NCBI GenBank assembly: GCA_045601325.1
Contig: JAZRZI010000018.1
Span: forward strand, 1-11,117
Direction: 5' to 3'
From: JAZRZI01 sp045601325
GTDB lineage: Bacteria > Bacillota_I > Bacilli_A > RFN20 > CAG-826
Length of the DNA: 11,117 nucleotides
Below the pieces are notes generated by a model that was given only the letters and a program-made list of their open reading frames with translations, did no database searches and was not told the DNA's origin. The position numbers and the translations under genes were made by a program. Below, in pieces: positions 1 to 6,905 of the stretch (position 1 is its first letter; every line of letters begins with the position of its first letter).

Positions 1-54
1 GCGTGTTCGGCATGCTTACAAATGGGACTTGTTTCGAAACTAAATAAATTATAA
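1..54 (+). other. possible 3' end of an upstream gene
   Basis: Read from base 1, the + strand is open for 17 codons and stops at TAA (52-54), giving a Cys-containing tail that ends SKLNKL. The other two forward frames also close within the first 45 bases, so this frame is favoured only because it is longest. I do not recognise the peptide. The 109 bases that follow, up to the next start codon, are AT-rich and hold no convincing terminator, only the promoter-like boxes listed separately. Confidence 0.3.
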
Positions 55-115
55 ATCAAACGACAGATTATTAATACATTGATAGTTATTTTTTGTTATG
101 CCTTGAAATTTTTAC

Positions 116-145
116 TTGATTTTCCTTATCTAATTTCTTTATAAA
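116..145 (+). promoter_or_regulatory. candidate promoter of the nucleosidase gene, short leader
   Basis: TTGATT (116-121), an 18-base spacer and TATAAA (140-145) form a fair sigma-A-type promoter. Transcription would start near 152, leaving a leader of about 12 bases before the ATG at 164 with no purine-rich ribosome site. Two further -10-like boxes, TATTAT (150-155) and TATATT (153-158), lie even closer to the ATG and would give a leaderless or nearly leaderless mRNA, but they have poor -35 partners. Confidence 0.4.
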
Positions 146-163
146 CAATTATTATATTTATGT

Positions 164-841
164 ATGAAAAAAATTGGTATTGTTGTTGCGGTAGAAATTA
201 AATCATTTTTAGATAGATATGGTGAGCCTAAAGAAACAATATTCCATCCTGGTTTTGAAACTCTTATTTATCAAGATGGTGATTATGTTTTATATGTTGT
301 TTCGTGCGGAGCGGGTGAAATTTACGCTAGTGGAGCGACACAGTTCCTTATCTCAACCTTTAATGTTGATCTAATCTTCAACTATGGTATTGTTGGTGGT
401 CTTAGGCCTGAATTATCTACATGTAATGTTTGCGTAGTTGATAAAGTCACTCATTATGCTTTTGAAACAGACGGTTGGTTAGGTTTGAAAAAAGGACAAT
501 ATTCCCTAGAAGGTGATCAATATTTTAAAACCACAAAATCACTTATTGATTTAACTAAGGAAGTTGAGCCTAATATTTCTGTGGTCACATGTGCTTCTGC
601 AGATAGATTTGTCGATAGTGTTAGTGATAAAGAGGCATTAGCAAAAGAATTTAACGCTGATATTTGCGATATGGAATGCGCTGGAATTGTAATCACAGCT
701 TTGAAAAACCATGTACCTGTTTTGGTTATTAAAACTGTTGCAGATAGTTTAACAGGTGGACATGAACAATTTTTTGAAGAGTTTAACAAGGCCTCAAATG
801 CTTGTTTAGAAATCTTGGATTTCGTTCTCAAAAAATTCTAA
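164..841 (+). CDS. 5'-methylthioadenosine/S-adenosylhomocysteine nucleosidase-like protein
   Basis: This is a soluble 225-residue enzyme of the nucleoside phosphorylase/MTAN superfamily. Such enzymes cleave the N-glycosidic bond of MTA or SAH, releasing adenine for salvage and removing inhibitory by-products of SAM metabolism. Compared with E. coli MTAN as I remember it, the key positions fall in step: Glu11 (Glu12), the GIVGG loop at 75-79, Phe149 in the purine pocket, Met170-Glu171 in DMECAGI (Met173-Glu174) and Asp194 in IKTVADS (Asp197, the catalytic acid). The length matches the usual 225-235. The segment around 96-112 departs from the usual HDADVTAFGY-type motif, so the exact substrate is uncertain and another purine nucleoside is possible. 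It stands alone between its own promoter and a weak terminator. No Shine-Dalgarno precedes the ATG. An out-of-frame ATG lies two bases upstream of the start. Confidence 0.8.
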   Translation: MKKIGIVVAVEIKSFLDRYGEPKETIFHPGFETLIYQDGDYVLYVVSCGAGEIYASGATQFLISTFNVDLIFNYGIVGGLRPELSTCNVCVVDKVTHYAFETDGWLGLKKGQYSLEGDQYFKTTKSLIDLTKEVEPNISVVTCASADRFVDSVSDKEALAKEFNADICDMECAGIVITALKNHVPVLVIKTVADSLTGGHEQFFEEFNKASNACLEILDFVLKKF

Positions 842-858
842 AACACAAATTTATTGGT

Positions 859-909
859 AAAAAATCCTGAATAATTCAAAAATATACGCAATTTGCTAGG
901 GATTTTTTT
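859..909 (+). terminator. weak intrinsic terminator after the nucleosidase gene
   Basis: AAAAAATCC (859-867) pairs with GGATTTTTT (900-908), followed by T-rich sequence. The loop is long (about 32 bases) and contains a small GAATAATTC palindrome at 869-877. The pairing is exact but mostly A-T, so strength is doubtful. Confidence 0.45.
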
Positions 910-918
910 ATTTTTGTA

Positions 919-956
919 TTGTTTTTTGATATGCACGCGATAAAATAAAATATAAG
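919..956 (+). promoter_or_regulatory. candidate promoter of the linker-protein gene
   Basis: Two overlapping arrangements are possible: TTGTTT (919-924) with a 16-base spacer and TAAAAT (941-946), or TTGATA (926-931) with a 19-base spacer and TATAAG (951-956). Either places the start just upstream of the strong ribosome site GAAGGAG (961-967), nine bases before the ATG at 977. Confidence 0.4.
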
Positions 957-976
957 TTTAGAAGGAGAAAATATAA

Positions 977-2326
977 ATGAAAAGTTTAAAGACTCGTAAG
1001 GCATTCATCTTCTTTGCAGTTTTAGCATGTGTTTGCTTATCTGCTGCATTAGGCATCGGTTTAACTTTAACATGGATGGAACCTAGTGGTTTTGATGAAG
1101 CTAAAGATGCACTTTTAAAAGCTATTACATTTAGCAGTGAAAGCGGTTTCATTATGTCCGCAGCACTCATTTTATTCTTAGTATTAGCTTTTGTTGGTGT
1201 TTTATTATCTTGCGTACTTATTAGAAAGAAAGGACAAGCAAAAGCAGCAGGAATCTTCTTATCATTAGCATTTATTGCTGTCGCTGCAATTGTTCTTCCA
1301 TTAGTACCAGCCACAAATAACGGTGGCTATCCAGGCGTTATTGCAATCATTAAAGGCGAAACACTTGGTACATATGGCACACTCGGTTTTAAGGTTTGTT
1401 CTCTTGCATTAGTTGGTTTAGCAGCTCTTTATCTCTTATGTACATTAATCGCTATCATCGTTGGTGGCGCTTATGCACATCAAGCATTAAAAGAAGCTGA
1501 AGAAGAACCTGAAGCCGAAGAAGAACCTGAAGAAGAACCTGAAGAAGAACCAGCACCTGCACCAGCTCCTGTTCCAGCACCAGTTGTTGTTGCTCCTGTT
1601 GAAGTCAATACAGATGGTTTAGAAGACAAGATCCGTCAAGTTATTCGCGAAGAATTATCAAATCGCGAACCACAACCAATGTTTACAGCACCATTAGTTG
1701 TTCAATATTTCAACCAAGCTGAACCAGCACCAGCTCCTGCTCCTGCACCAGCACCAGCACCTGTCGAAGAACCAGCCCCTGTCGAAGAACCTGCACCAGT
1801 TGTCGAAGAACCAACTCCAGTAGTTGAACCAGCACCTGTTGTTGAAGAACCAAAAGCTCCAATCATCCGTATCCCATTCGATGAAAGAGTTGTCGATGCA
1901 GAAGATGATTTACAAAACAATTACAATGAACTTAAGAATGAATTATTATCTTGGGGTTTAAAATCTAGAGTTTCTAGCTCTGGCGATACATTCCGTTTAC
2001 ACCGCAAGACATATGTCAAACTTACAGTTGCAGGTAAAGGCTTAAAGCTTTATCTTGCATTGAACCCAAATGATTACAGAGATTCAACAATCCCTGTCTT
2101 AGATGCTTCCGATAAGGGTATCTATGAAGAAATCCCATTAGTGTTTAAAGTTAAATCTGACTTATCCGTACGTAGAGCAAAACAACTCATTAAAGACGCT
2201 TGTGAAAAGGATGGTTTAGTCCAAGAAGAAGCGGGCACAGAAAACTGGGTTAAAGAACTCAAAGCTGAAGTCAAAGCTAGAAGAGCGGCAGAAAAAGCTG
2301 CCGAAAAAGCTGCAAAAAATCAATAA
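977..2326 (+). CDS. membrane-anchored protein with Glu/Pro-Ala-rich linker and conserved C-terminal domain, function unknown
   Basis: This 449-residue protein has three parts. The N-terminal third has about four membrane helices (roughly 9-32, 58-83, 90-111 and 140-167) with an extracytoplasmic-looking loop near 112-139. Next comes a low-complexity linker: EEP repeats at 175-191, a Pro-Ala-Val tract at 192-208, a short charged helical island at 212-230 (LEDKIRQVIREEL), then PAPA and PVEEP repeats at 249-292. The C-terminal globular domain (about 299-415) carries the features LKNELLSWGLKSR, a basic LHRKTYVKLTVAGKGLKLYL stretch and LALNP, and ends in an Ala/Lys/Glu-rich helix (424-449). I recall a similar domain in many Clostridia/Bacilli hypothetical proteins but cannot name it. 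The start is fixed by GAAGGAG nine bases upstream. Codon use is strongly biased to CCA, GCA, TTC and GAA, like the Fe-S pair further right, suggesting high expression. It has its own promoter and terminator. Function is unknown; a scaffold or envelope-tethering role is only a guess. Confidence 0.75.
   Translation: MKSLKTRKAFIFFAVLACVCLSAALGIGLTLTWMEPSGFDEAKDALLKAITFSSESGFIMSAALILFLVLAFVGVLLSCVLIRKKGQAKAAGIFLSLAFIAVAAIVLPLVPATNNGGYPGVIAIIKGETLGTYGTLGFKVCSLALVGLAALYLLCTLIAIIVGGAYAHQALKEAEEEPEAEEEPEEEPEEEPAPAPAPVPAPVVVAPVEVNTDGLEDKIRQVIREELSNREPQPMFTAPLVVQYFNQAEPAPAPAPAPAPAPVEEPAPVEEPAPVVEEPTPVVEPAPVVEEPKAPIIRIPFDERVVDAEDDLQNNYNELKNELLSWGLKSRVSSSGDTFRLHRKTYVKLTVAGKGLKLYLALNPNDYRDSTIPVLDASDKGIYEEIPLVFKVKSDLSVRRAKQLIKDACEKDGLVQEEAGTENWVKELKAEVKARRAAEKAAEKAAKNQ
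1721..1852 (+). repeat. in-frame Pro-Ala / Pro-Val-Glu-Glu repeat tract
   Basis: Short degenerate repeats of CCAGCA/CCTGCT units followed by GTCGAAGAACC-type units encode residues 249-292 of the linker protein. An earlier shorter tract, 1499-1580, encodes EEP and PAPA units. Synonymous variation between units shows the repeat is kept at the protein level, though slippage could still change its length between strains. Confidence 0.8.
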
Positions 2327-2343
2327 TCTAATTAACGATTATT

Positions 2344-2370
2344 AGGGGTGGAGAAATCCATCCCTTTTTT
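2344..2370 (+). terminator. strong intrinsic terminator after the linker-protein gene
   Basis: AGGGGTGGA (2344-2352), a GAAA tetraloop (2353-2356) and TCCATCCCT (2357-2365) form a nine-pair stem with a single G-U pair, followed by a T-run to 2370. It lies 17 bases after the stop codon and separates this gene from the CNNM operon. Confidence 0.9.
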
Positions 2371-2380
2371 ATTGCTATAT

Positions 2381-2409
2381 TTGATTAAAAATCCAATATA
2401 TGTTAATAT
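2381..2409 (+). promoter_or_regulatory. promoter of the CNNM-SDR-hflX operon
   Basis: TTGATT (2381-2386), an exact 17-base spacer and TAATAT (2404-2409) preceded by TGT (2401-2403, the extended -10 TGn element) make the best-formed promoter in the window. It starts 11 bases beyond the preceding terminator. The start would be near 2416, giving a leader of about 29 bases that holds the ribosome site AAGGGAG (2426-2432). Confidence 0.65.
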
Positions 2410-2444
2410 CATTACTCGAATAACGAAGGGAGAGTGGTCATCGA

Positions 2445-3464
2445 ATGGATGTGCCTATATCGTGGCTGTTAATTGGATTATGTGTTATAGGAAGTTTTTT
2501 CTTCTCTGCTGCTGAAACTGCACTTGCATGTTGTAATCGTTTCAAAATTCAAGTCAAAGCTGATGAGGGTAGTAAAACCGCTAAGCTTTTAGTTAAAGTT
2601 TGTAACCGATTTGATAGAGCATTAACTACTGTATTAATCGGAAATAATATAATGGCAATTGTCATATCAACTGTTTCTACAATTTTATTCTTAAATATTT
2701 TTAAGAGCTCTGATATGACTGATTCAACAATATCTCTTATATCATCAATCGCGATGACCTTTTTAGTATACATTTTAGGTGACACTTTTCCTAAGACTAT
2801 TGCTAAAGCAATACCCGATACTCTTTCATATGTATTTGTATATCCAACATATTTTTTTATGTTAGTTCTTTACCCAATAACATTACTTTTCGAGCTCTTT
2901 GTTAAACTTTTAGAAAAGATTTTTAAAGTTAAAAAAGAAACTGAATTTGATGAAGAAGATTTCGAAAATGTTGTTGATAAAGTTACAGACGAAGGAATTA
3001 TAGAAGAAGAACAAAATGAAATCATTCAATCCGCATTAGATTTTGTTGATACGAATGTCAAAGAAGTACTAACCCCAAAAGAAAAAATATTTGCTCTTGA
3101 TATTAGAGATATTGATCATGAATCTTTGAAAGGCATATTGATTACAACTAGGTATTCTCGTATCCCTATTTATGATAGACAATTCGATAATTTTATCGGC
3201 GTTTTAAACGTTAAAACTTATTTCAAAGCTATAGAAAGAAATCCAAATGTCAGTATAAGAAAAATTTTACAAAAACCTTATTTTGTTCCTACATCCATTA
3301 TGATTGATGATTTGTTTAATGGTTTTAAGAAGAACCATACTCATTTAGCTTTGGTCAAAAATTCTTCTAACAAGGTAGTCGGCATGGTTACTATGGAAGA
3401 TGTGCTGGAAGAGTTAGTCAGCGATATTGCGGAACCTTCTAACCGCAAGAAAGGAAATATCTAA
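2445..3464 (+). CDS. CNNM (DUF21) transmembrane plus CBS-pair protein, short CorC/hemolysin-type paralogue
   Basis: This 339-residue membrane protein belongs to the CNNM/CorC family, whose members are linked to Mg2+ transport. The DUF21 domain (about 5-160) starts with FFSAAETALACCNR (19-32), the ion-site motif, and includes TTVLIGNNIMA (61-71) and GDTFPKTIAK (112-121). In that last motif the usual Glu of GE-x-x-PK is Asp. Two CBS domains follow at about 205-265 and 272-330. The second ends VVGMVTMEDVLEELVSDI but has lost the typical DEYGGT nucleotide-site segment, replaced by KNSSNKVV (305-312). The first has PKEK where family members have PR-x-D. The protein stops straight after the CBS pair and lacks the C-terminal CorC_HlyC domain that its neighbour keeps. 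It is the first gene of the operon, with one base between its stop codon and the next start. A regulatory or heterodimer role beside the full-length paralogue is possible (inference). Confidence 0.85.
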   Translation: MDVPISWLLIGLCVIGSFFFSAAETALACCNRFKIQVKADEGSKTAKLLVKVCNRFDRALTTVLIGNNIMAIVISTVSTILFLNIFKSSDMTDSTISLISSIAMTFLVYILGDTFPKTIAKAIPDTLSYVFVYPTYFFMLVLYPITLLFELFVKLLEKIFKVKKETEFDEEDFENVVDKVTDEGIIEEEQNEIIQSALDFVDTNVKEVLTPKEKIFALDIRDIDHESLKGILITTRYSRIPIYDRQFDNFIGVLNVKTYFKAIERNPNVSIRKILQKPYFVPTSIMIDDLFNGFKKNHTHLALVKNSSNKVVGMVTMEDVLEELVSDIAEPSNRKKGNI

Positions 3465-3465
3465 T

Positions 3466-4731
3466 ATGGAATGGTGGTATTTTCTTATTGTTGGTATATG
3501 TTGTGTGTTTAGTGCATTTTTCTCTTGCGCTGATTTAGTTTATGGTGCAGTTGACAAAGATAAATTATCTAGAGATGCGGAAAATGGTCATAGACGCGCT
3601 AAAGTAGCTTATAAACTCGCTAGTGATTATGAGTTTTCCATTTCTTCAATCTTATTTGGCAATAATGTAGTCAATATTGTTGCTTCCTCTATTGTTACAT
3701 TAATCGGCATAGCCTCAAACTCTAGCAATCCTGATTTAGGCGCAACAATTTCAGCAATTATTTTCACTGTGCTTGTCATTGTGTTTTGCGAATTTATTCC
3801 TAAAGCTATTGGAAAGAGATTTGTATATAGATTTGCAATTGCTTTTGCTTATCCAGTTACTTTCTTTAAGTACTTAACGTTTATATTTGTTTGGCCTATT
3901 AGCAAACTATTCGTCGTTATTTCAAAATTATTTAAAAAGAAATCCATTGAAGAAGATAAAATCGATGAAGATGTCCTTACTGAAATGGTGGACACGATTG
4001 AAGAAGAAGGCATGCTTGAAGAAGGCGAAGCTGATTTGGTTAGAAGTGCGATTGATTTAAATGATATCGAAGCATTTGAAGTTATGACTCCACGTGTTGA
4101 TGTCTTTGCTATTGATGTGGAAGACGATATCAAAGAAATATTAAAAGAAAATGATATATACATTCATTCTAGAATTCCTGTTTACGAAGAAACTATTGAT
4201 AATATCATCGGTGTTGTTGCCTTAAAAGACCTTTTAAAGGCTCGTTTGAAAGGCGAAAAGATAAATCTAAAGGAATTATGCTATAAACCTATTTTCGTGC
4301 CTAGAAACCACCAAGTTTTAGATATGCTCCAAGAGTTTAAAGAATCTAAGATTCATATTGCGGTTGTAGTGGATGAATATGGTGGCACAGAAGGTATTAT
4401 CACTATGGAAGACTTATTAGAAGAAGTTGTCGGTGATATCTTTGATGAAATGGATGAAATAAAAGAAGAATCAAAAGAACTAGCAGAAGGTAAGTGGCTA
4501 ATTGATGGAAGCATGAATATTGATGACTTCTTTGAATTGATTGGTTTTGAGGATGAATTTGAAACTGATTATTCAACAGTTGGTGGTCTTTGCCAAGAAA
4601 TCCTTGATGACTTTGGTAAAGTTGGCGATAAGTTCAATTTCTTTCATTACACTTTTGAGGTCATCGAAGCAGAAGAATTCACTGTTGAAAAAGTAATTGT
4701 CACTGATAATAATTTTCAAAATGAAGAATAG
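3466..4731 (+). CDS. CNNM/CBS/CorC_HlyC full-length hemolysin-family transporter
   Basis: This 421-residue CorC-type membrane protein is probably a Mg2+/Co2+ transporter or regulator. The ATG at 3466 is chosen because AAAGGAA (3450-3456) lies ten bases upstream and the hydrophobic segment begins at once (MEWWYFLIVG). An in-frame TTG at 3427 would only add 13 residues inside the previous gene. The order is DUF21 (about 3-155), with FFSCADLVYGAV (18-29), SILFGNNVVN (61-70) and CEFIPKAIGK (108-117), then CBS1 (about 203-262, with VMTPRVD at 206-212), CBS2 (about 268-326, with the intact DEYGGTEG at 303-310) and CorC_HlyC (about 342-415, with DYSTVGG at 368-374). The N-terminal SAAET motif seen in most CNNM proteins reads SCADL here. 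The protein retains what the upstream paralogue has lost at the C-terminus, while diverging where the paralogue is canonical. It ends 16 bases before the SDR start. Confidence 0.88.
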   Translation: MEWWYFLIVGICCVFSAFFSCADLVYGAVDKDKLSRDAENGHRRAKVAYKLASDYEFSISSILFGNNVVNIVASSIVTLIGIASNSSNPDLGATISAIIFTVLVIVFCEFIPKAIGKRFVYRFAIAFAYPVTFFKYLTFIFVWPISKLFVVISKLFKKKSIEEDKIDEDVLTEMVDTIEEEGMLEEGEADLVRSAIDLNDIEAFEVMTPRVDVFAIDVEDDIKEILKENDIYIHSRIPVYEETIDNIIGVVALKDLLKARLKGEKINLKELCYKPIFVPRNHQVLDMLQEFKESKIHIAVVVDEYGGTEGIITMEDLLEEVVGDIFDEMDEIKEESKELAEGKWLIDGSMNIDDFFELIGFEDEFETDYSTVGGLCQEILDDFGKVGDKFNFFHYTFEVIEAEEFTVEKVIVTDNNFQNEE

Positions 4732-4741
4732 TTAATATAAT
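4713..4741 (+). promoter_or_regulatory. candidate internal promoter giving a leaderless SDR mRNA
   Basis: TATAAT (4736-4741) is a perfect -10 box whose expected start point is base 4748, the A of the SDR start codon. TTTTCA (4713-4718) lies 17 bases upstream as a partial -35. The SDR gene has no ribosome site, which fits a leaderless message, though translational re-initiation from the upstream stop is an alternative. Confidence 0.4.
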
Positions 4742-4748
4742 TTAACTA
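4729..4748. repeat. inverted repeat joining the CNNM stop and SDR start codons
   Basis: TAGTTAA (4729-4735) and TTAACTA (4742-4748) are perfect inverted arms around a six-base TATAAT centre. The left arm begins with the stop codon of the CNNM gene, and the right arm ends on the A of the next ATG. There is no T-tract after it, so it is not an intrinsic terminator. It could be an operator over the -10 box or a weak RNA hairpin. Confidence 0.6.
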
Positions 4749-5656
4749 TGAAAAAGAAATATCAAAACTATATAGATAATAAATTGGGCGACATGACTGG
4801 CAAAAAGGTTGTCGTAACTGGTGCGAATAGTGGGATTGGATTCGCTATTTGTGATATTTTGTTATACAAAAATGCTTCTATCGTTATGGCGTGTAGAAAC
4901 GAAGCTAAAGCTAATTACGCTAAAGAGGAATTATTAAAAAGGCATGCTAACGCTGAAATTTCTTTTATAAAGTACGATCAATCAAATTTAGAAAGCATTG
5001 ATAATTTTGTTAGCGAATTGACATCACGTCATCAAGATTTTTACGCATTGGTGTTAAACGCTGGAATTTTTAAGCCAAATAAGAAATCTACTTATTACAA
5101 TGTTGTTCTTTCCACATATGGCGTGAACTATATCAGTCTTATTTATTTAATGTATAGGCTTACTCCTTTCTTAGAATGCTCTGAGGTTTATAGAAAAATA
5201 ATTTTCGAAGGTTCTCTAGCATCTTTCATTTCTAGATACAAATCTAAACATTTGTACAATTTCAAGCTTAGAAGAATGAAACAATACAACCTTAGCAAAT
5301 TAGGTGTTACTAATGCTTTTATGTTTTTCGCCTTGTCAAATAAGAACCCAAATATAAAGTTTGCTTTGTCTGAACCAGGCATAGCTGCTACAAATATTTA
5401 TAGAAATTATAATAAGGTATTTAAAGCTATCGCTAATTTCTTTGTGAGGTTAATTTTTAATAGCGTAATTTGTGGGGCTCTTCCAACGTGTGAAGTTGTT
5501 TGCAACACAATTGGAAATCTTGCTTATTGTAAGCCAAGAGGATTTTTAAGAATCAAAGGTTGGCCTAAGTATTATGATTATCCTATGTATTCTTTTAATG
5601 AATCCATTATCGCTGATGCATATCATGTTTTAGGAGATATCAATGGAAGAAAATAG
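4748..5656 (+). CDS. short-chain dehydrogenase/reductase (SDR) family protein
   Basis: This 302-residue NAD(P)(H)-dependent oxidoreductase has a Rossmann fold. TGANSGIG (24-31) is the cofactor loop, preceded by KKVVVT. ACR at 48-50 places an Arg at the position often linked to NADP(H) preference. LVLNAGI (101-107) carries the NAG motif. FEGSLAS (153-159) supplies the catalytic Ser, and Tyr180-x-x-x-Lys184 (YNLSK) is the active-site pair. LSEPGIAATNI (207-217) is the usual PG motif after it. The sequence resembles the retinol-dehydrogenase/WWOX-like SDR group more than FabG, but the substrate cannot be read from it. The C-terminal 70 residues have a hydrophobic stretch (225-247) that may contact a membrane. 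It has a 15-residue extension before the MTGKK start typical of the fold, and no Shine-Dalgarno. Its last 14 bases overlap hflX. Confidence 0.85.
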   Translation: MKKKYQNYIDNKLGDMTGKKVVVTGANSGIGFAICDILLYKNASIVMACRNEAKANYAKEELLKRHANAEISFIKYDQSNLESIDNFVSELTSRHQDFYALVLNAGIFKPNKKSTYYNVVLSTYGVNYISLIYLMYRLTPFLECSEVYRKIIFEGSLASFISRYKSKHLYNFKLRRMKQYNLSKLGVTNAFMFFALSNKNPNIKFALSEPGIAATNIYRNYNKVFKAIANFFVRLIFNSVICGALPTCEVVCNTIGNLAYCKPRGFLRIKGWPKYYDYPMYSFNESIIADAYHVLGDINGRK

Positions 5657-6905
5657 TCTTATTAATGCGGTAATTATCAATAATACATTTTTAGATGATA
5701 ACACTGATTCTTTAATTGAGTTTTGTTCCTTGCTTAACACTGCAGGAATATCGCCTATTTCTTCATTTAGCCAAAATGTGGAATTTCCAAACAAAGCTAC
5801 CTACATTGGAATTGGCAAAGTATATGAAATAAAGGATTTTATCAAGAATTCAAAGGAAAATGGTGAACAAATAGATTTTGTTGTATGCAATTTTGACTTA
5901 ACAGGAGTTCAACAAAAGAACCTTGAAAAAATCCTTGATATTGATGTTTTAGATCGAACTTTTGTCATACTTAGAATTTTTGAACAAAACGCAAAAACTA
6001 AGGAAGCAAAATTACAAGTAGACATTGCTAAACTTGAATATCTTAAAACACACCTTGTAAATAATAAAGCTTCATACTCTCAAGTCACTTCTGGAAGTGG
6101 CCATAATAAAGGTGAAGGCGAAAAGAAAATCGAACTTGATAGACGTAAAGTCGATGGTGTAATCCTTTTTAAATCACGAGAACTTGAAGAAATCAAATCA
6201 TCACGTCGCACAATGAGATCATCAAGGCTATCATCGTCTTGTCCTAAAGTTGCGTTAGTAGGATATACAAATGTTGGTAAGTCCACACTTTTAAATAAGC
6301 TCCAAGAATATGCGAAAAAAGGAAATGATAAAGCGGTTCTCGCTGAAAATAAATTATTCGCAACGTTGCAAACATCAACGCGTTTAATTAATTCTTACAA
6401 ATATCCTAATTTCCTTATTACAGACACTGTTGGTTTTGTCGGCGAACTTCCTATTTGCTTGGTCAAATCATTTAGGTCAACTCTAGAAGAAATAAAAGAA
6501 GCTGATTTACTTGTGCATGTCGTGGATATTTCTAATCCTAACTATAAATATCAAATTGAATCTACTAATAAAGTCCTTCATGACATAGGGGTAATTGATG
6601 TTCCTTCGATCTATATTTTGAACAAATTTGACTTATTGTCTCAAAACCCTTCGTTTCTTCCAAAAGAAAACGAAATGTTTGCCTCAATGAAAGATGATGA
6701 TATAGATGATGTAATAAAGTTCATTTGTGATTCTTTATCAAAGTCTTGGAAGAAAGTTGAAATGGTTTTTCCGTACGAAAATGATTTTTCTGCATTTCTC
6801 TCAGATAACTATGTTTTGAGATATTTGCAAAAAGAAAACGGATACTTATGCACCGTTTGCTTAAATCCTAAAACTTTATATAAATATAAATATCTAATAG
6901 ATTAG
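5643..6905 (+). CDS. hflX: HflX-like GTPase
   Basis: This 420-residue ribosome-associated GTPase of the Obg-HflX group is close to the usual length. HflX proteins bind the 50S subunit and split stalled or hibernating ribosomes under stress. The N-terminal HflX domain (about 8-105) includes YIGIGKVYEI (54-63). The linker helix holds KGEGEKKIELDRR (156-168), the counterpart of the RGPGE-x-x-x-E-x-DRR signature. The G domain has G1 GYTNVGKST (207-215), switch I FATLQTSTR (239-247, usually FATLDPTTR), G3 DTVGF (261-265) and G4 NKFD (327-330). Catalysis may be altered by the changed switch I. The start is supported by TAGGAGAT (5631-5638), with six bases between AGGAG and the ATG. It overlaps the SDR gene by 14 bases, so the two are co-transcribed. 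Its stop codon overlaps the stop of the convergent kinase gene, leaving no room for a terminator between them. Confidence 0.92.
   Translation: MEENSLINAVIINNTFLDDNTDSLIEFCSLLNTAGISPISSFSQNVEFPNKATYIGIGKVYEIKDFIKNSKENGEQIDFVVCNFDLTGVQQKNLEKILDIDVLDRTFVILRIFEQNAKTKEAKLQVDIAKLEYLKTHLVNNKASYSQVTSGSGHNKGEGEKKIELDRRKVDGVILFKSRELEEIKSSRRTMRSSRLSSSCPKVALVGYTNVGKSTLLNKLQEYAKKGNDKAVLAENKLFATLQTSTRLINSYKYPNFLITDTVGFVGELPICLVKSFRSTLEEIKEADLLVHVVDISNPNYKYQIESTNKVLHDIGVIDVPSIYILNKFDLLSQNPSFLPKENEMFASMKDDDIDDVIKFICDSLSKSWKKVEMVFPYENDFSAFLSDNYVLRYLQKENGYLCTVCLNPKTLYKYKYLID

Noticed and set aside
55..163. Small RNA or riboswitch before the nucleosidase gene
   Set aside because: No stable stem or recognisable aptamer pattern is visible, and the predicted leader is only about 12 bases.
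1721..1852. CRISPR-like short repeats
   Set aside because: The units are degenerate, in frame and encode PAPA/PVEEP; there are no unique spacers of constant length.
1702..1920. Minus-strand open frame rich in Gly-Ala and Gly-Ser
   Set aside because: It is the antisense shadow of the Pro-Ala repeat tract in the linker protein and has no ribosome site or promoter.
3427..3465. TTG start adding 13 residues to the second CNNM protein
   Set aside because: It lies inside the preceding gene without a ribosome site, whereas ATG 3466 has AAAGGAA at the right distance and begins the hydrophobic helix.
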